From Akkermansia sp. (lineage in GTDB: Bacteria > Verrucomicrobiota > Verrucomicrobiia > Verrucomicrobiales > Akkermansiaceae), in the NCBI GenBank assembly GCA_017415995.1, contig JAFQDN010000056.1:1-57086 (forward strand): a DNA stretch of 57,086 nt, given 5' to 3'. Made by a program: the position numbers and the translations under genes. The notes beneath the pieces are model-generated. The model did not search any database. It saw nothing but the letters and a program-made list of their open reading frames with translations, and was not told the DNA's origin. Below, piece after piece: positions 35,651-44,378 of the stretch (positions are counted from its first letter, which is position 1; the number at the start of each line of letters is the position of its first letter).

Positions 35651-36538
35651 ATGCATCAACGACTCCGCGAGCTCGGCGAAAACGCCGTCTTGGAAAGGTT
35701 GCTCAGTCACCTTTCCCCGGGATGTGCTATGTTAGTCGGGCCGGGAGACGATTGCGCCGTTGTCCCTCGCAATGAGCAGTGGGACACCCTTCTGAAAACG
35801 GATGTTGTGGTGGAAAGCATCCATTTCACCCCCGATACACCGCCGGAACTCATCGGCAGAAAGGCTTTGGCCCGCGCTGTCTCTGACATTGCCGCTATGG
35901 GGGGTATCCCCGAACACGCACTCGTTACCCTTCTCATCCACCCGGACCGCCCTGTAGCCCGTGTTGAGGGTGTTTACGCAGGACTTTCTGCACTGGCAGC
36001 CCGGTTCAACATATCCGTGGCAGGTGGTGAGACCTCGTCTTTACCGGCCGATGGCATGGTCATCAACGTTGCTCTGACCGGCAGGGTAGAACACGGAAAA
36101 GCCATTTTACGCACCGGAGCTTCCCCGGGAGACATCCTATGCGTGAGCGGCAAATTGGGAGGCTCATTTCCATCCGGCAGACACCTTAACTTTACCCCGC
36201 GTGTAGAGTTGGCACGCAAACTGCTTTGTGAGGGCCCCGTCCCCACGGCAATGATGGACCTCTCGGATGGTATTGCAACTGATTTACCTCGGCTTGCTGC
36301 TGCATCCGGTTGTTCATTTGAACTATGGGAAAACAGCATCCCCTGCCATGACGGATGCTCTATTCAACAAGCTCTCTCCGACGGAGAAGATTATGAACTA
36401 CTCCTCACGCTGACTCCGGAAGCAGCGGAGGCCCTCGCGCCCGATCGCTCTCTTTCCCTTACCCCCATAGGGCGTATGCTGCCCTTGCATAACGGTGTTC
36501 CCCACCTCTCCGGAGGCTGGCAGCACTTTTGCGCTTAA
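35651..36538 (+). CDS. thiL: Thiamine-monophosphate kinase
   Basis: Phosphorylates thiamine monophosphate to the active cofactor thiamine diphosphate. The 295-residue protein has the PurM-like start GPGDDCAVVP, the metal site KTDVVVE, GRKALARAVSDIAAMGG, VAGGETS and MDLSDGIATDLPRLA. Length and order are standard. It is the last gene of the run begun at 28.3 kb, followed by an AT-rich intergenic region before dnaA. No other thiamine genes are near. Confidence 0.93.
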   Translation: MHQRLRELGENAVLERLLSHLSPGCAMLVGPGDDCAVVPRNEQWDTLLKTDVVVESIHFTPDTPPELIGRKALARAVSDIAAMGGIPEHALVTLLIHPDRPVARVEGVYAGLSALAARFNISVAGGETSSLPADGMVINVALTGRVEHGKAILRTGASPGDILCVSGKLGGSFPSGRHLNFTPRVELARKLLCEGPVPTAMMDLSDGIATDLPRLAAASGCSFELWENSIPCHDGCSIQQALSDGEDYELLLTLTPEAAEALAPDRSLSLTPIGRMLPLHNGVPHLSGGWQHFCA

Positions 36539-36761
36539 CCCTTGATTTTCCTACTTCATATGCACCACTCCATCTAACAAGATTACGCCTTTATAAATAC
36601 AACAAAAATTAGTTAAGTTGTTTATTATACATCGTTTACAACAGAACCAAAACATGTTCCACACTAAACAACCTCAACAATACAAAGCCGTACATAATTA
36701 TCAAGAATAATTAACTAAATAAAATTCTCTGACACAATTTTTCAGAAAGCGTGGAACTCCC
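36539..36761. other. AT-rich region upstream of dnaA; possible but unproven origin
   Basis: A 223-base AT-rich interval without an ORF of note. Three sites resemble DnaA boxes (TTATNCACA), each with about two mismatches: 36625-36633, 36655-36663 and 36698-36706. No perfect box or direct-repeat DUE is seen, so origin function is speculative; the region more surely holds the dnaA promoter. Confidence 0.25.
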
Positions 36762-38312
36762 ATGGAACAAAAGAAACAGCCTATCCGGGAGAAGCAGGAA
36801 AAGAAAAAAACTTTTTTTAATGAGCAAGGCATGGCATATTTGCCCCCGCAACAAACGCCGAGCAACGAAATCGGCACACGAACGAAAAACGAGAAAGAAC
36901 AGCAAATGAACCAGAGGGAAAAGGAGGAAAGGATTTGGTCGGAGATTGTAGAAGATCTCCGCACGCGGGTAGCGAAGGAAGGATTGGAGAATTTCATCTT
37001 ACCGCTTAAACTGAGCAAGGACACCGGCACCAAGCTCATCATCGAGCATCCGGCGGATATATTCGTAGACTGGCTAGAGACCTACTATATACCCAAGATT
37101 AAGATTTCAGCCGCCAAAGTACTGGATGGAGCACGCGAAATTGAGTGTGTACCGGCCGCCGTAACAAGTGCCCCCGAACAGGTGGAAGAGGCATCCCCCT
37201 GCTCTGCCCCTAGTACCGCCGTACCCAATACCGGTGCTGCAACCAAAAGTAAAAAGAGAAATTCCCGCAAGACTTTATACAACAGCGGGCTTAATGCGGA
37301 CTACACATTCGATAACTTTGTTGTCGGTTCCAACAGCAAATTTGCCGTAGCAGCCGCACAAGCCGTAGTCAATGCCCCCTGTCGCATCTACAATCCCCTT
37401 TTCATTCACGGAGCATCCGGGCTGGGCAAAACCCACCTTCTGCACGCCATCGGTAATGCAATTCATGAGAAGAACGAGAATCTGCAAGTTCTCTACGTTA
37501 CCAGTGAGGATTTCACAAACTCTTACATCGATGCCATCTCTCGCAAAGGAGAATCGCTTAGCAACTTCCGCAAAAAGTACCGCAACGCCGATGTGCTGAT
37601 TATTGACGATGTACAATTCCTCTCCCAGAAGGATAAAACACAGGAGGAGTTTTTCCATACGTTCAATATACTCTTTGCCAGCAATAAGCAAATTATTCTT
37701 GCGTCCGATTGTCCCGCTGCCGAAATAGCGCGCATGGATGACCGCCTGACCTCCCGTTTTGAACAGGGGCTTACCGTGGAGCTACAAGCTCCCGACCTCG
37801 AAACCCGCATTGCCATTTTGCGCAATAAGCGCCGCATGTGGAAAAGCGACCTCATCGACGATGACGTTCTTGAATACTTGGCCAAGAACATCACTCGCTC
37901 AGTCCGTCGTTTGGAAGGCGCTCTTGTTCGCTTGGCCACGTTTGCGACATTCTCTCAGAAGAAGCCGAGCATCATGGATGCTCGCCTCCAGCTCAAAGAC
38001 CTCCTCCAAGGAGACAAAAGCACCTCCGACATCAGCATCACGGCTATCCAAAAGCTCGTTGCCGAGGAATTCCACATCAAAATCTCCGACTTAAACGGAC
38101 GTCGCAGAACAGCCAATATCGCCCATCCCCGCCAAGTTGCCATGTATTTGGCTCGCAAACATACGCAGTTTTCCCTTCAGGATATCGGGGCTGCGTTCGG
38201 TGGTCGCGACCACGGAACCGTCATTCACGCGGCAAAAACTATCGAGGAAAAACTCGCGGATGACACTGAACTTAATGAAGTCATCACCAAAATCGCCCAC
38301 GCGCTTGCCTGA
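36762..38312 (+). CDS. dnaA: Chromosomal replication initiator DnaA
   Basis: A 516-residue initiator with all four domains. A charged ~45-residue extension precedes domain I (IWSEIVEDLRTRV), then a variable linker. The AAA+ core starts at YTFDNFVVGSNSKFA with Walker A GASGLGKT (217-224) and Walker B LIIDDVQFL. The box VII region contains ITRSVRRLEGAL, and the domain IV DNA-binding helix is GGRDHGTVIHA near residue 480. ATGs at the upstream end leave the exact start open; 36906 (MNQREKEE) is an alternative. It is next to neither dnaN nor recF, which differs from the common bacterial order. Confidence 0.95.
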   Translation: MEQKKQPIREKQEKKKTFFNEQGMAYLPPQQTPSNEIGTRTKNEKEQQMNQREKEERIWSEIVEDLRTRVAKEGLENFILPLKLSKDTGTKLIIEHPADIFVDWLETYYIPKIKISAAKVLDGAREIECVPAAVTSAPEQVEEASPCSAPSTAVPNTGAATKSKKRNSRKTLYNSGLNADYTFDNFVVGSNSKFAVAAAQAVVNAPCRIYNPLFIHGASGLGKTHLLHAIGNAIHEKNENLQVLYVTSEDFTNSYIDAISRKGESLSNFRKKYRNADVLIIDDVQFLSQKDKTQEEFFHTFNILFASNKQIILASDCPAAEIARMDDRLTSRFEQGLTVELQAPDLETRIAILRNKRRMWKSDLIDDDVLEYLAKNITRSVRRLEGALVRLATFATFSQKKPSIMDARLQLKDLLQGDKSTSDISITAIQKLVAEEFHIKISDLNGRRRTANIAHPRQVAMYLARKHTQFSLQDIGAAFGGRDHGTVIHAAKTIEEKLADDTELNEVITKIAHALA

Positions 38313-38341
38313 TTTTCTGGTATTTTTATAGGAAATCTTTC

Positions 38342-38379
38342 AAAAACGCCACTTTTCCTATCAACAAAGTGGCGTTTTT
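38342..38379 (+). terminator. Strong terminator after dnaA
   Basis: A perfect 14-bp stem, 38342-38355 with 38366-38379, around a 10-base loop; the right arm ends in TTTTT. A competing 8-bp stem (38328-38335 with 38354-38361) overlaps it. The A-run in the left arm means it may also work in reverse. Confidence 0.88.
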
Positions 38380-38381
38380 GC

Positions 38382-38411
38382 TTGACTAACACAAAAAACA
38401 TCTGATATATT
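38382..38411 (+). promoter_or_regulatory. Promoter of the Rrf2-family gene
   Basis: TTGACT (38382-38387), 18-bp spacer, TATATT (38406-38411); the ATG is at 38426, implying a leader of about eight bases. It starts right after the dnaA terminator. Rrf2 regulators often bind their own promoter; a clear operator was not identified. Confidence 0.65.
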
Positions 38412-38425
38412 ACCAATACACACAT

Positions 38426-38860
38426 ATGTTAAAGATATCCACCAAAGGAAGATACGCATTGCGTATCATGCTAGACCTTGCAAAGCACTCCGAGGAGGGG
38501 CCGGTTTCCCTGAGAACAGTGGCAAAGCGTCAGCAAATTACACTCAAATACATGGAGAGTATCATGTCTCTTCTTCTCCGCGAGGAGCTGGTCATCAGCA
38601 CCCGTGGCAAGTCCGGCGGTTATAAACTGACCAGAAAAGTTGAGGATTATAACGTATATGAAATACTGCACGCTGCAGAAGGCAACTTAGCGCCGGTACA
38701 ATGCTTGGCAGTTTCAGAAAACGATTGTCCTCTGCATAAGAAGTGCCCGACATTGCCGATGTGGACAGGGCTTGAGAAGCTGGTGCGGGAATACTTGCAA
38801 GGTTTCACCTTGGATATGCTGAATACAGCGGATTTACCATCACCCAACTGCGGGCACTAA
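38426..38860 (+). CDS. Rrf2-family regulator with Fe-S-type cysteines (IscR-like)
   Basis: A 144-residue winged-helix regulator: MLKISTKGRYALRIMLDLA, the recognition region QQITLKYMESIMSLLL, and the wing TRGKSGGYKLTR. Three cysteines, C93, C101 and C107 (CLAVSENDCPLHKKC), fit an Fe-S cluster site as in IscR or related sensors, so it may sense Fe-S status, iron or redox state. No isc/suf operon adjoins it, although sufE and a cysteine desulfurase are elsewhere in the window. It is a single-gene unit convergent with tatA. Confidence 0.88.
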   Translation: MLKISTKGRYALRIMLDLAKHSEEGPVSLRTVAKRQQITLKYMESIMSLLLREELVISTRGKSGGYKLTRKVEDYNVYEILHAAEGNLAPVQCLAVSENDCPLHKKCPTLPMWTGLEKLVREYLQGFTLDMLNTADLPSPNCGH

Positions 38861-38885
38861 TTCCGCCCCCACCGTCAACAATCTT

Positions 38886-38914
38886 AAAAAGTCCGACTCA
38901 GGCAGCTGAGTCGG
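38886..38914 (-). terminator. Terminator of tatA, overlapping its last codons
   Basis: A 9-bp stem (38893-38901 with 38906-38914) with a four-base loop is followed on the minus strand by TTTTT (38890-38886). The tatA stop codon (38898-38900) is inside the stem. Confidence 0.8.
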
Positions 38915-39137
38915 GCTTATCATTATCGGCAGAATCCGAAGGAGCAGATGAATCTTCAGCGTGAGTTTTTTTCAGCTCCTCTTCAAACTCACGGCGGGCT
39001 TTTTTGAACTCCCCTAGTCCCCTACCGAGATTACGAGCAATCTCCGGAAGTTTTTTTGCACCGAATACAACCAAAACGATAGCAATGAGAATAAACCATT
39101 GCGTGGGAGAACCAAGATTCGCTATTACCGGAGTCAT
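38898..39137 (-). CDS. tatA: Twin-arginine translocase subunit TatA
   Basis: A 79-residue protein from the ATG at 39137. It has a short periplasmic N-terminus, a membrane helix (WFILIAIVLVVFGAKKLPEIA) with the FGxxKLPE hinge, the amphipathic helix ARNLGRGLGEFKKARREF and an acidic tail. TatA forms the pore that exports folded proteins. An upstream in-frame ATG at 39173 is rejected because a candidate -10 lies between. TatB and TatC are not in the window; a TatA/E type is more likely than TatB given the length. Confidence 0.9.
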   Translation of the reverse strand: MTPVIANLGSPTQWFILIAIVLVVFGAKKLPEIARNLGRGLGEFKKARREFEEELKKTHAEDSSAPSDSADNDKPDSAA

Positions 39138-39143
39138 AAGCGT

Positions 39144-39149
39144 ATAATA
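39144..39149 (-). promoter_or_regulatory. Candidate -10 of tatA, leaderless spacing
   Basis: On the minus strand TATTAT is six bases from the ATG at 39137, so transcription would begin at the start codon. The -35 is weak (TTGCGT at 18-bp spacing). Confidence 0.35.
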
Positions 39150-39284
39150 GCACCGGGCTGCAAGCATACGCAAGCAAAATGTGCGCTATCAGCCACCGAA
39201 ACTCAGAATTGCTGACGAAAAGAATACGCACTACGCGTGGACGTGACTCGATTTTTAGTTGATTTTTCAGCGTAACAAGGTAGA

Positions 39285-40346
39285 ATGAGTGGCGTGAAGT
39301 TAAGCTCGTTGAAACTGTATGCGCTGAAGTTGGCTCTGTACACCGGAGGATTACTCTACATCGGAGCAGATTTGTTTATCCTTGAGGGGCCATTATGGAA
39401 AATGCTGCACCGAAACGAAGCAGCCCAGCATACACAAGATGAGTCCGGACTTGCCCTGAGCGTATACGGAGAGCCGATAACGGCAGCACAGCTCAAGCGC
39501 CGAGCTGCCGAGCTGGCCGTATTGAATGGTGAAAACGCCCCGGACAAACTGGTGAAAACAGCCATGGACGATGTCATACGCAACACACTGCTGCGCATGA
39601 GAACTCGTTACAACGATTCCCGCATACCGGATTTTCGAGCCGAGGCAGAAGCCGAGCTTGCTGCGCTGGAAACCCGAGCTTCTGATGCCGAGGCATTTGA
39701 ACAGCAATTACGCAACCAAGGCTATACCCGAGAGCAATTCATTAATCGATTGACTGTCATCATGCGTGAGCTCCATTACTTAGAAACAGTCATGGAGCAG
39801 CAAGTACAAATCACAGACTCGGAGATCAGCTCCCTCATCGGCCAGCTGGAATATTATTTAGTCATGCCGATGAACCGCAAAGTTCGGCACATTTTCTTTG
39901 AGACGCTCAACAAAAACCCGGATGAGGTAAAAGCAGCAGCTGAGGCAGTATTGGCACAACTGCCGCAACAGGCAGATAAAGCAACTATGGAAGCCGAGTT
40001 CGCGCGATTGGCTCAGGAACACAGCGAAGATTTACACACAGCTCCGCGAGGGGGCGACCTCGGGACAATCAGAGTATACCCGGCTCCCGCACTGCAAGAA
40101 CTCAGGCTATTCGGCCAAAACGCCATCGCAGCGGATACGCCGGTTTTATTACAAAGCCGCTGGGGATGGCACATCCTTTTGGCAGGGGAAATACAACAAC
40201 CACGTCCCCTCTCTCAAGAAGAATGCCGGGAAAGCATACGCACTGCACTTTTGTCCTGCATGCGTGAAGAATGCGTTGATAATTGGATAAACCTTAACAT
40301 CAGTGAAGCTAAACAGAAAAACAGAATTCAATATCATGGCAACTGA
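39285..40346 (+). CDS. Membrane-anchored PpiC-type peptidyl-prolyl isomerase (SurA/PrsA-like)
   Basis: A 353-residue protein with an N-terminal membrane anchor (LALYTGGLLYIGADLFIL) and a periplasmic body. Residues ~55-190 resemble the SurA N-domain; ~195-305 form a parvulin domain (RKVRHIFFETL, FARLAQEHSED, RGGDLGTI, SRWGWHIL). It probably helps fold envelope proteins such as outer-membrane barrels. The start is uncertain: the ATG at 39285 lies in a TTGATT-16-TAGAAT promoter-like sequence whose predicted start points to a GTG at 39294. It overlaps aroA by 11 bases. Confidence 0.85.
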   Translation: MSGVKLSSLKLYALKLALYTGGLLYIGADLFILEGPLWKMLHRNEAAQHTQDESGLALSVYGEPITAAQLKRRAAELAVLNGENAPDKLVKTAMDDVIRNTLLRMRTRYNDSRIPDFRAEAEAELAALETRASDAEAFEQQLRNQGYTREQFINRLTVIMRELHYLETVMEQQVQITDSEISSLIGQLEYYLVMPMNRKVRHIFFETLNKNPDEVKAAAEAVLAQLPQQADKATMEAEFARLAQEHSEDLHTAPRGGDLGTIRVYPAPALQELRLFGQNAIAADTPVLLQSRWGWHILLAGEIQQPRPLSQEECRESIRTALLSCMREECVDNWINLNISEAKQKNRIQYHGN

Positions 40347-41643
40347 TTCCATTACGGTCAGCAAACAGACTCATGGTCTGAGAGGAACCATCACCGTACC
40401 GGGCGACAAAAGCATCTCTCACCGTGTAGCTATTCTCGGAGCTTTATCAGAAGGCTCCATGCGAGTACGTAATTACCTTTGCAGTGAGGATTGTCTTAAC
40501 ACCCTCAAGGCCATGCAACAGCTCGGCATGCAAGTTATACCGGAAGATTGCCCGCAAAACTTCACGATTATCGGCACAGGAATGCAGCCAAAGGAGCCAC
40601 GGCTGGCAATTGATTGCGGCAACTCCGGCACGGGCATGAGATTGATGGCTGGTGTACTTGCAGCACTTCCATTTACCTCACGCATGTTCGGGGATTCTTC
40701 CCTGAGCAGCAGACCCATGAAACGCATTATCGACCCACTCTGCAGCATGGGTGCCGTCATTCATGCGCTGGGCGAAAAAAACGGCTGTGCGCCGTTGCTT
40801 ATTGAAGGGAAGTCCCTCACCCCCATCCACTACAGCCTCCCCATGGCCAGCGCGCAGGTGAAAAGCGCCGTCCTACTTGCCGGCATGCTCACAAAGGGAG
40901 AAACAAAAGTCCACCAACCGGCTATTACTCGTGACCATACGGAACGGCTCTTCGCCCACTTTGGCATACCATGCAGCATCAGCGCTGACGGGTTGGATAT
41001 TTCCGTAAGTGGTCCCGTCACCATCTCAGCTAAGGACATTACCGTCCCCGGGGATATATCTTCCGCTGCATTCTGGATGGTTGCAGCTTCCATTGTCCCG
41101 GACAGTGAGCTTACCCTACTCAACGTTGGCCTTAATCCTACCAGGAATGCCATTATCACCGTACTGCGCAGAATGGGTGCAGATATTACCATTTGCAATG
41201 AGAGTACCGAGGGCGAGCCCTACGGCGACATCACAGTACGTACACCGCAGCAGTTACGAGGCACGGAAATCAAGCCGGATGAAATCCCGAACTTGATAGA
41301 TGAAATTCCTGTTATTGCCGTGGCCGCAGCATACGCCGCCGGCAGCACGACTATCCGCGACGCGGGTGAGCTGCGCGTAAAAGAAAGTGACCGCATCGCT
41401 ACCACAGTGGGCAATCTGCGAGCCATGGGTGCCGATGTGGAAGAGTACGAGGACGGCATGGTCATCCACGGAGGAACGCGCCTGCACGGCGCGGAAATGG
41501 ATAGCTACGGAGACCACCGCATAGCCATGAGTTTTCTGATGGCCGGACTGAACGCGGAAGGTAGTACCACCCTGCACCGCTGCGCCAACATCAACACCTC
41601 CTATCCCGGATTCCGCACACACCTACAGACCCTCATATCCTGA
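40336..41643 (+). CDS. aroA: 5-enolpyruvylshikimate-3-phosphate synthase
   Basis: Joins PEP and shikimate 3-phosphate in the aromatic amino-acid pathway; aroK, the preceding step, is at 46.2-46.8 kb. The 435-residue protein from ATG 40336 shows PGDKSISHRVAIL (substrate-binding Lys), DCGNSGTGMRLMAG, SSRPMKRI and RVKESDRI, with the catalytic Asp in LIDEIPV. The sequence around the PEP site (SGTGMR, with G rather than A) is class II-like in part, but class cannot be settled by eye. The ATG lies inside the end of the PpiC gene, coupling their translation; dnaG follows by four bases. Confidence 0.93.
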   Translation: MATDSITVSKQTHGLRGTITVPGDKSISHRVAILGALSEGSMRVRNYLCSEDCLNTLKAMQQLGMQVIPEDCPQNFTIIGTGMQPKEPRLAIDCGNSGTGMRLMAGVLAALPFTSRMFGDSSLSSRPMKRIIDPLCSMGAVIHALGEKNGCAPLLIEGKSLTPIHYSLPMASAQVKSAVLLAGMLTKGETKVHQPAITRDHTERLFAHFGIPCSISADGLDISVSGPVTISAKDITVPGDISSAAFWMVAASIVPDSELTLLNVGLNPTRNAIITVLRRMGADITICNESTEGEPYGDITVRTPQQLRGTEIKPDEIPNLIDEIPVIAVAAAYAAGSTTIRDAGELRVKESDRIATTVGNLRAMGADVEEYEDGMVIHGGTRLHGAEMDSYGDHRIAMSFLMAGLNAEGSTTLHRCANINTSYPGFRTHLQTLIS

Positions 41644-41647
41644 ACGA

Positions 41648-43516
41648 ATGGCAAGAATTACCGAGGAATGCGTTGCGCGTATTAAAGACTCTGCCGATGT
41701 TGTAGACATCATCGGTACCTACCTCCAATTACGCCGTGCCGGCAATTCCTGGAAAGCATGCTGCCCGTTCCATAACGAAAAGACTCCGTCCTTTCATGTA
41801 AATCCCGCAAGACAAAGTTTCAAATGCTTCGGTTGCGGAGTCGGAGGCGATGCCATCAAGTTCATGATGATGTTCGAGAACATCGACTACCCAACAGCAT
41901 TGCGCCGCGTTGCGGACAGAAACGGCATTGCAATCATTGAGGAAGAAGACTCCCCGCAAGTTTTGCGAGAGCGGCGTCTGCGGGCAGCCGTCATATCAGC
42001 CAATCATCTTGCTGCGGAGTATTTCCACCGCATGCTTTGCCGCAGTAAAGATGCAGACCACGTCCGCGCTTACCTCAAAAAACGGCAGTTTAACATAGAA
42101 ATAGCAAAAGCTTGGCAACTGGGCTGGGCACCGCCGGATTTCAGGCCATTCCAACAAATTGCAGAGGAGCGTAGAATAAACAGGCAGTTATTGACGGATG
42201 CCTACCTTCTGCAAAATAACAGCAGAGGCTCCTATCCTGTATTCCGAGACCGCCTCATGTTCCCCATCCACAACGTACGTGGAGAGGTAGTGGGATTTTC
42301 CGGCCGCATCATGCAAGAGGGGCAAGATCCCCGCAAGTACGTGAACACCGGAGACACGGTTGCTTTTCACAAGGGATCCCTGCTCTTCGGGCTTTTTAAG
42401 GCAACACCCTATATCGCAAAAGCCGGCATGACCGTGGTTGTTTGTGAAGGACAACTGGACGTCATTGCATGCCATGAAAAAGCTGACGTACGCAATGCAG
42501 TTGCCGGCTTGGGAACAGCATTCACGGACGAACACGCCAAACTCCTGCGCAAATATGCAAGCAAGGCGATTCTCTGCTATGATGGTGATAATGCCGGCAT
42601 AAAAGCCAGTGAAAAAACATTCCGAAAACTTGCTGCAGCAGGTTTGGAAGTTTACATGGCAACACTGCCGGATGGCGATGACCCGGATTCACTCATCACC
42701 AACCGCGGACCGGAAGCTCTCAAAGATGCCATTGCTCAGGCGCGACCCTATCTGGAAGTACGCTGCTCCATAGAACAGAAAAATGTTGCCGGAGATTCCA
42801 ATGCACGCGCTGCCCTGATTCCGCGCATGGCCGACTTAGCTGCTGAAATTGCGGATGTAATACGCCGAGATGTGGCGGTGGCAGACTTAGCAGTGCGGCT
42901 TAACACCGGACTGGAGGATTTACGCACCACTGTTACAGAAATTATACGTAACAGAAAAAAAGCACCGCAAGCGGATTCCTACCGGGAGTCCATTCCGGAA
43001 GAAGAGGAGGAAGAGATGATGATGGGGGACGATACCACAGCAATGCCAACCAACACACCCGGTGAAGCGGAGCGTAACGTCCCGCCCGTGCGTTTGCACC
43101 CGACCATCCGAAACCTCATCTGTTACGCAGCCCGCAATAAAGAAGCGCAACAAGCTCTTGTAGAACGAATCGAAGAGCTCCAAGAGCCTATCAGCATCCT
43201 CTCCGGGGGTATTATCCTGCAACGATTATTAGAAGTACTGCCCGAGCCGGGGCAAGCGCAGGAATGGCAGGATTTTCAGGCACAATTGCCACCGGAGCAA
43301 GCAGCTGCACTCCGGAACATCGACAACGCTTGCATCGCCATGGAGGATATCAACTCCTTCATGCAACAAGCATGCGCTTACGCAGCGGTAGATGCCATCA
43401 ATGCGCGTATAGACGCCATTAAAACCCGCATGCTTACACCCAACTTACCGGCGGATGAAGTTGCAGCGCTGTTCCGTGAATCCAACGAATTACAGCGCTT
43501 GCTGGACGGGCGCTGA
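41648..43516 (+). CDS. dnaG: DNA primase
   Basis: Synthesises RNA primers for replication. The 622-residue protein has the CHC2 zinc finger (C39, H42, C60, C63), the primase core (KYVNTGDTVAFHKGSLLFGL), and Toprim catalytic motifs VCEGQLDVIA and CYDGDNAG. An acidic linker (EEEEEEMMMG) precedes a C-terminal helicase-interacting domain of ~150 residues that is weakly conserved. ATG 41648 gives the standard start. It is coupled to aroA and converges on bioD. Confidence 0.94.
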   Translation: MARITEECVARIKDSADVVDIIGTYLQLRRAGNSWKACCPFHNEKTPSFHVNPARQSFKCFGCGVGGDAIKFMMMFENIDYPTALRRVADRNGIAIIEEEDSPQVLRERRLRAAVISANHLAAEYFHRMLCRSKDADHVRAYLKKRQFNIEIAKAWQLGWAPPDFRPFQQIAEERRINRQLLTDAYLLQNNSRGSYPVFRDRLMFPIHNVRGEVVGFSGRIMQEGQDPRKYVNTGDTVAFHKGSLLFGLFKATPYIAKAGMTVVVCEGQLDVIACHEKADVRNAVAGLGTAFTDEHAKLLRKYASKAILCYDGDNAGIKASEKTFRKLAAAGLEVYMATLPDGDDPDSLITNRGPEALKDAIAQARPYLEVRCSIEQKNVAGDSNARAALIPRMADLAAEIADVIRRDVAVADLAVRLNTGLEDLRTTVTEIIRNRKKAPQADSYRESIPEEEEEEMMMGDDTTAMPTNTPGEAERNVPPVRLHPTIRNLICYAARNKEAQQALVERIEELQEPISILSGGIILQRLLEVLPEPGQAQEWQDFQAQLPPEQAAALRNIDNACIAMEDINSFMQQACAYAAVDAINARIDAIKTRMLTPNLPADEVAALFRESNELQRLLDGR

Positions 43517-43525
43517 AGCAGCACA

Positions 43526-44164
43526 TCATTGCAGCTGCGCAAGAAAATCAGCCCCGATATCCTCACCGGCAATAAGAGATGCCAATACCGGAAGCCCCGT
43601 TGTCTTTTCAATCAGCTCCTTATTGGTAACTGCGGCGGTATCCCACTCCTCCCCGGGATGGTTCAGCACCACGCCGGCGCATTCTAATCCGCACCGCTTA
43701 ATTGCAGCAGCCGTAAGAGCCACCTGCCCGGCAGCTCCGCAACGGTTCTCCGTTACAAGAATAACGGGTAACTGCAAAGCCTCGGCTACATCTTCCATAC
43801 TCACCCCCTCTGCCAGCGGAGTAAGCCAACCGTTACATCCCTCTACCAAAATGCATTCGTATTGTGAGGACAAAGCCTGATAAGCTTCCTTCAATCTATC
43901 CACACTCAAAGATTTACGCTCCAGTTGTGCTGCCATCATAGGATCAGCCGAGGAACGTAAATACACAGGATTGAGGAGCTCCAAGCTCAATGTGGGTTGC
44001 CCCATGGCTTCACGCATCAGTCGAGCTTCCGTCCGTTCACCACAGGCTACCGGCTTAAACCCGGCTACAGAAAAACCCGCAGCTGTCAATTCTCTCAAGA
44101 CGGATGTAATGAGATAGGTTTTCCCCATACCGGCATCAGTTGATGCAATAAAATAACTTTTCAT
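43526..44164 (-). CDS. bioD: Dethiobiotin synthetase
   Basis: Uses ATP and CO2 to close the ureido ring of dethiobiotin. The 212-residue protein (ATG 44164, preferred to 44185) begins with the family P-loop as STDAGMGKT and has GFKPVACG, with VEGCNGWLTPL as the second substrate loop (usual VEGAGG). bioA, bioB and bioF are not present here, so biotin genes are scattered or the pathway is partial. It follows a small membrane protein gene by 22 bases in the cdaA unit. Confidence 0.85.
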   Translation of the reverse strand: MKSYFIASTDAGMGKTYLITSVLRELTAAGFSVAGFKPVACGERTEARLMREAMGQPTLSLELLNPVYLRSSADPMMAAQLERKSLSVDRLKEAYQALSSQYECILVEGCNGWLTPLAEGVSMEDVAEALQLPVILVTENRCGAAGQVALTAAAIKRCGLECAGVVLNHPGEEWDTAAVTNKELIEKTTGLPVLASLIAGEDIGADFLAQLQ

Positions 44165-44186
44165 GTCAAACCAAATGGGTTGCAAC

Positions 44187-44378
44187 TTACTCCGGCACTA
44201 CAATGCGGATATCTTCCTCGTTCCACTCGCTGTTGGCCTCACGCGTGCGGTACTCCATCACAATCCACAGCAGAATTGCAATGCCCAAGGTAATAAGTTT
44301 GGGCTTCCAATTACGCATCAGTTTGCGGCGGCTTTTGTGGAACCTGTTACTCAGCAGATTTATTATCTTGTCCAACAT
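44187..44378 (-). CDS. CdaR-like membrane stub
   Basis: A 63-residue protein (43 if started at ATG 44318). It carries the N-terminal pattern of CdaR/YbbR proteins, a basic NWKPKLITLG leading into a membrane helix (ILLWIVMEYRT), then only ~15 acidic residues. The periplasmic YbbR repeats that make up normal CdaR (~300 residues or more) are absent. It follows cdaA directly, overlapping it by 32 bases from the first ATG, as the regulator cdaR does in other bacteria, so it could still bind CdaA through its helix. Confidence 0.65.
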   Translation of the reverse strand: MLDKIINLLSNRFHKSRRKLMRNWKPKLITLGIAILLWIVMEYRTREANSEWNEEDIRIVVPE

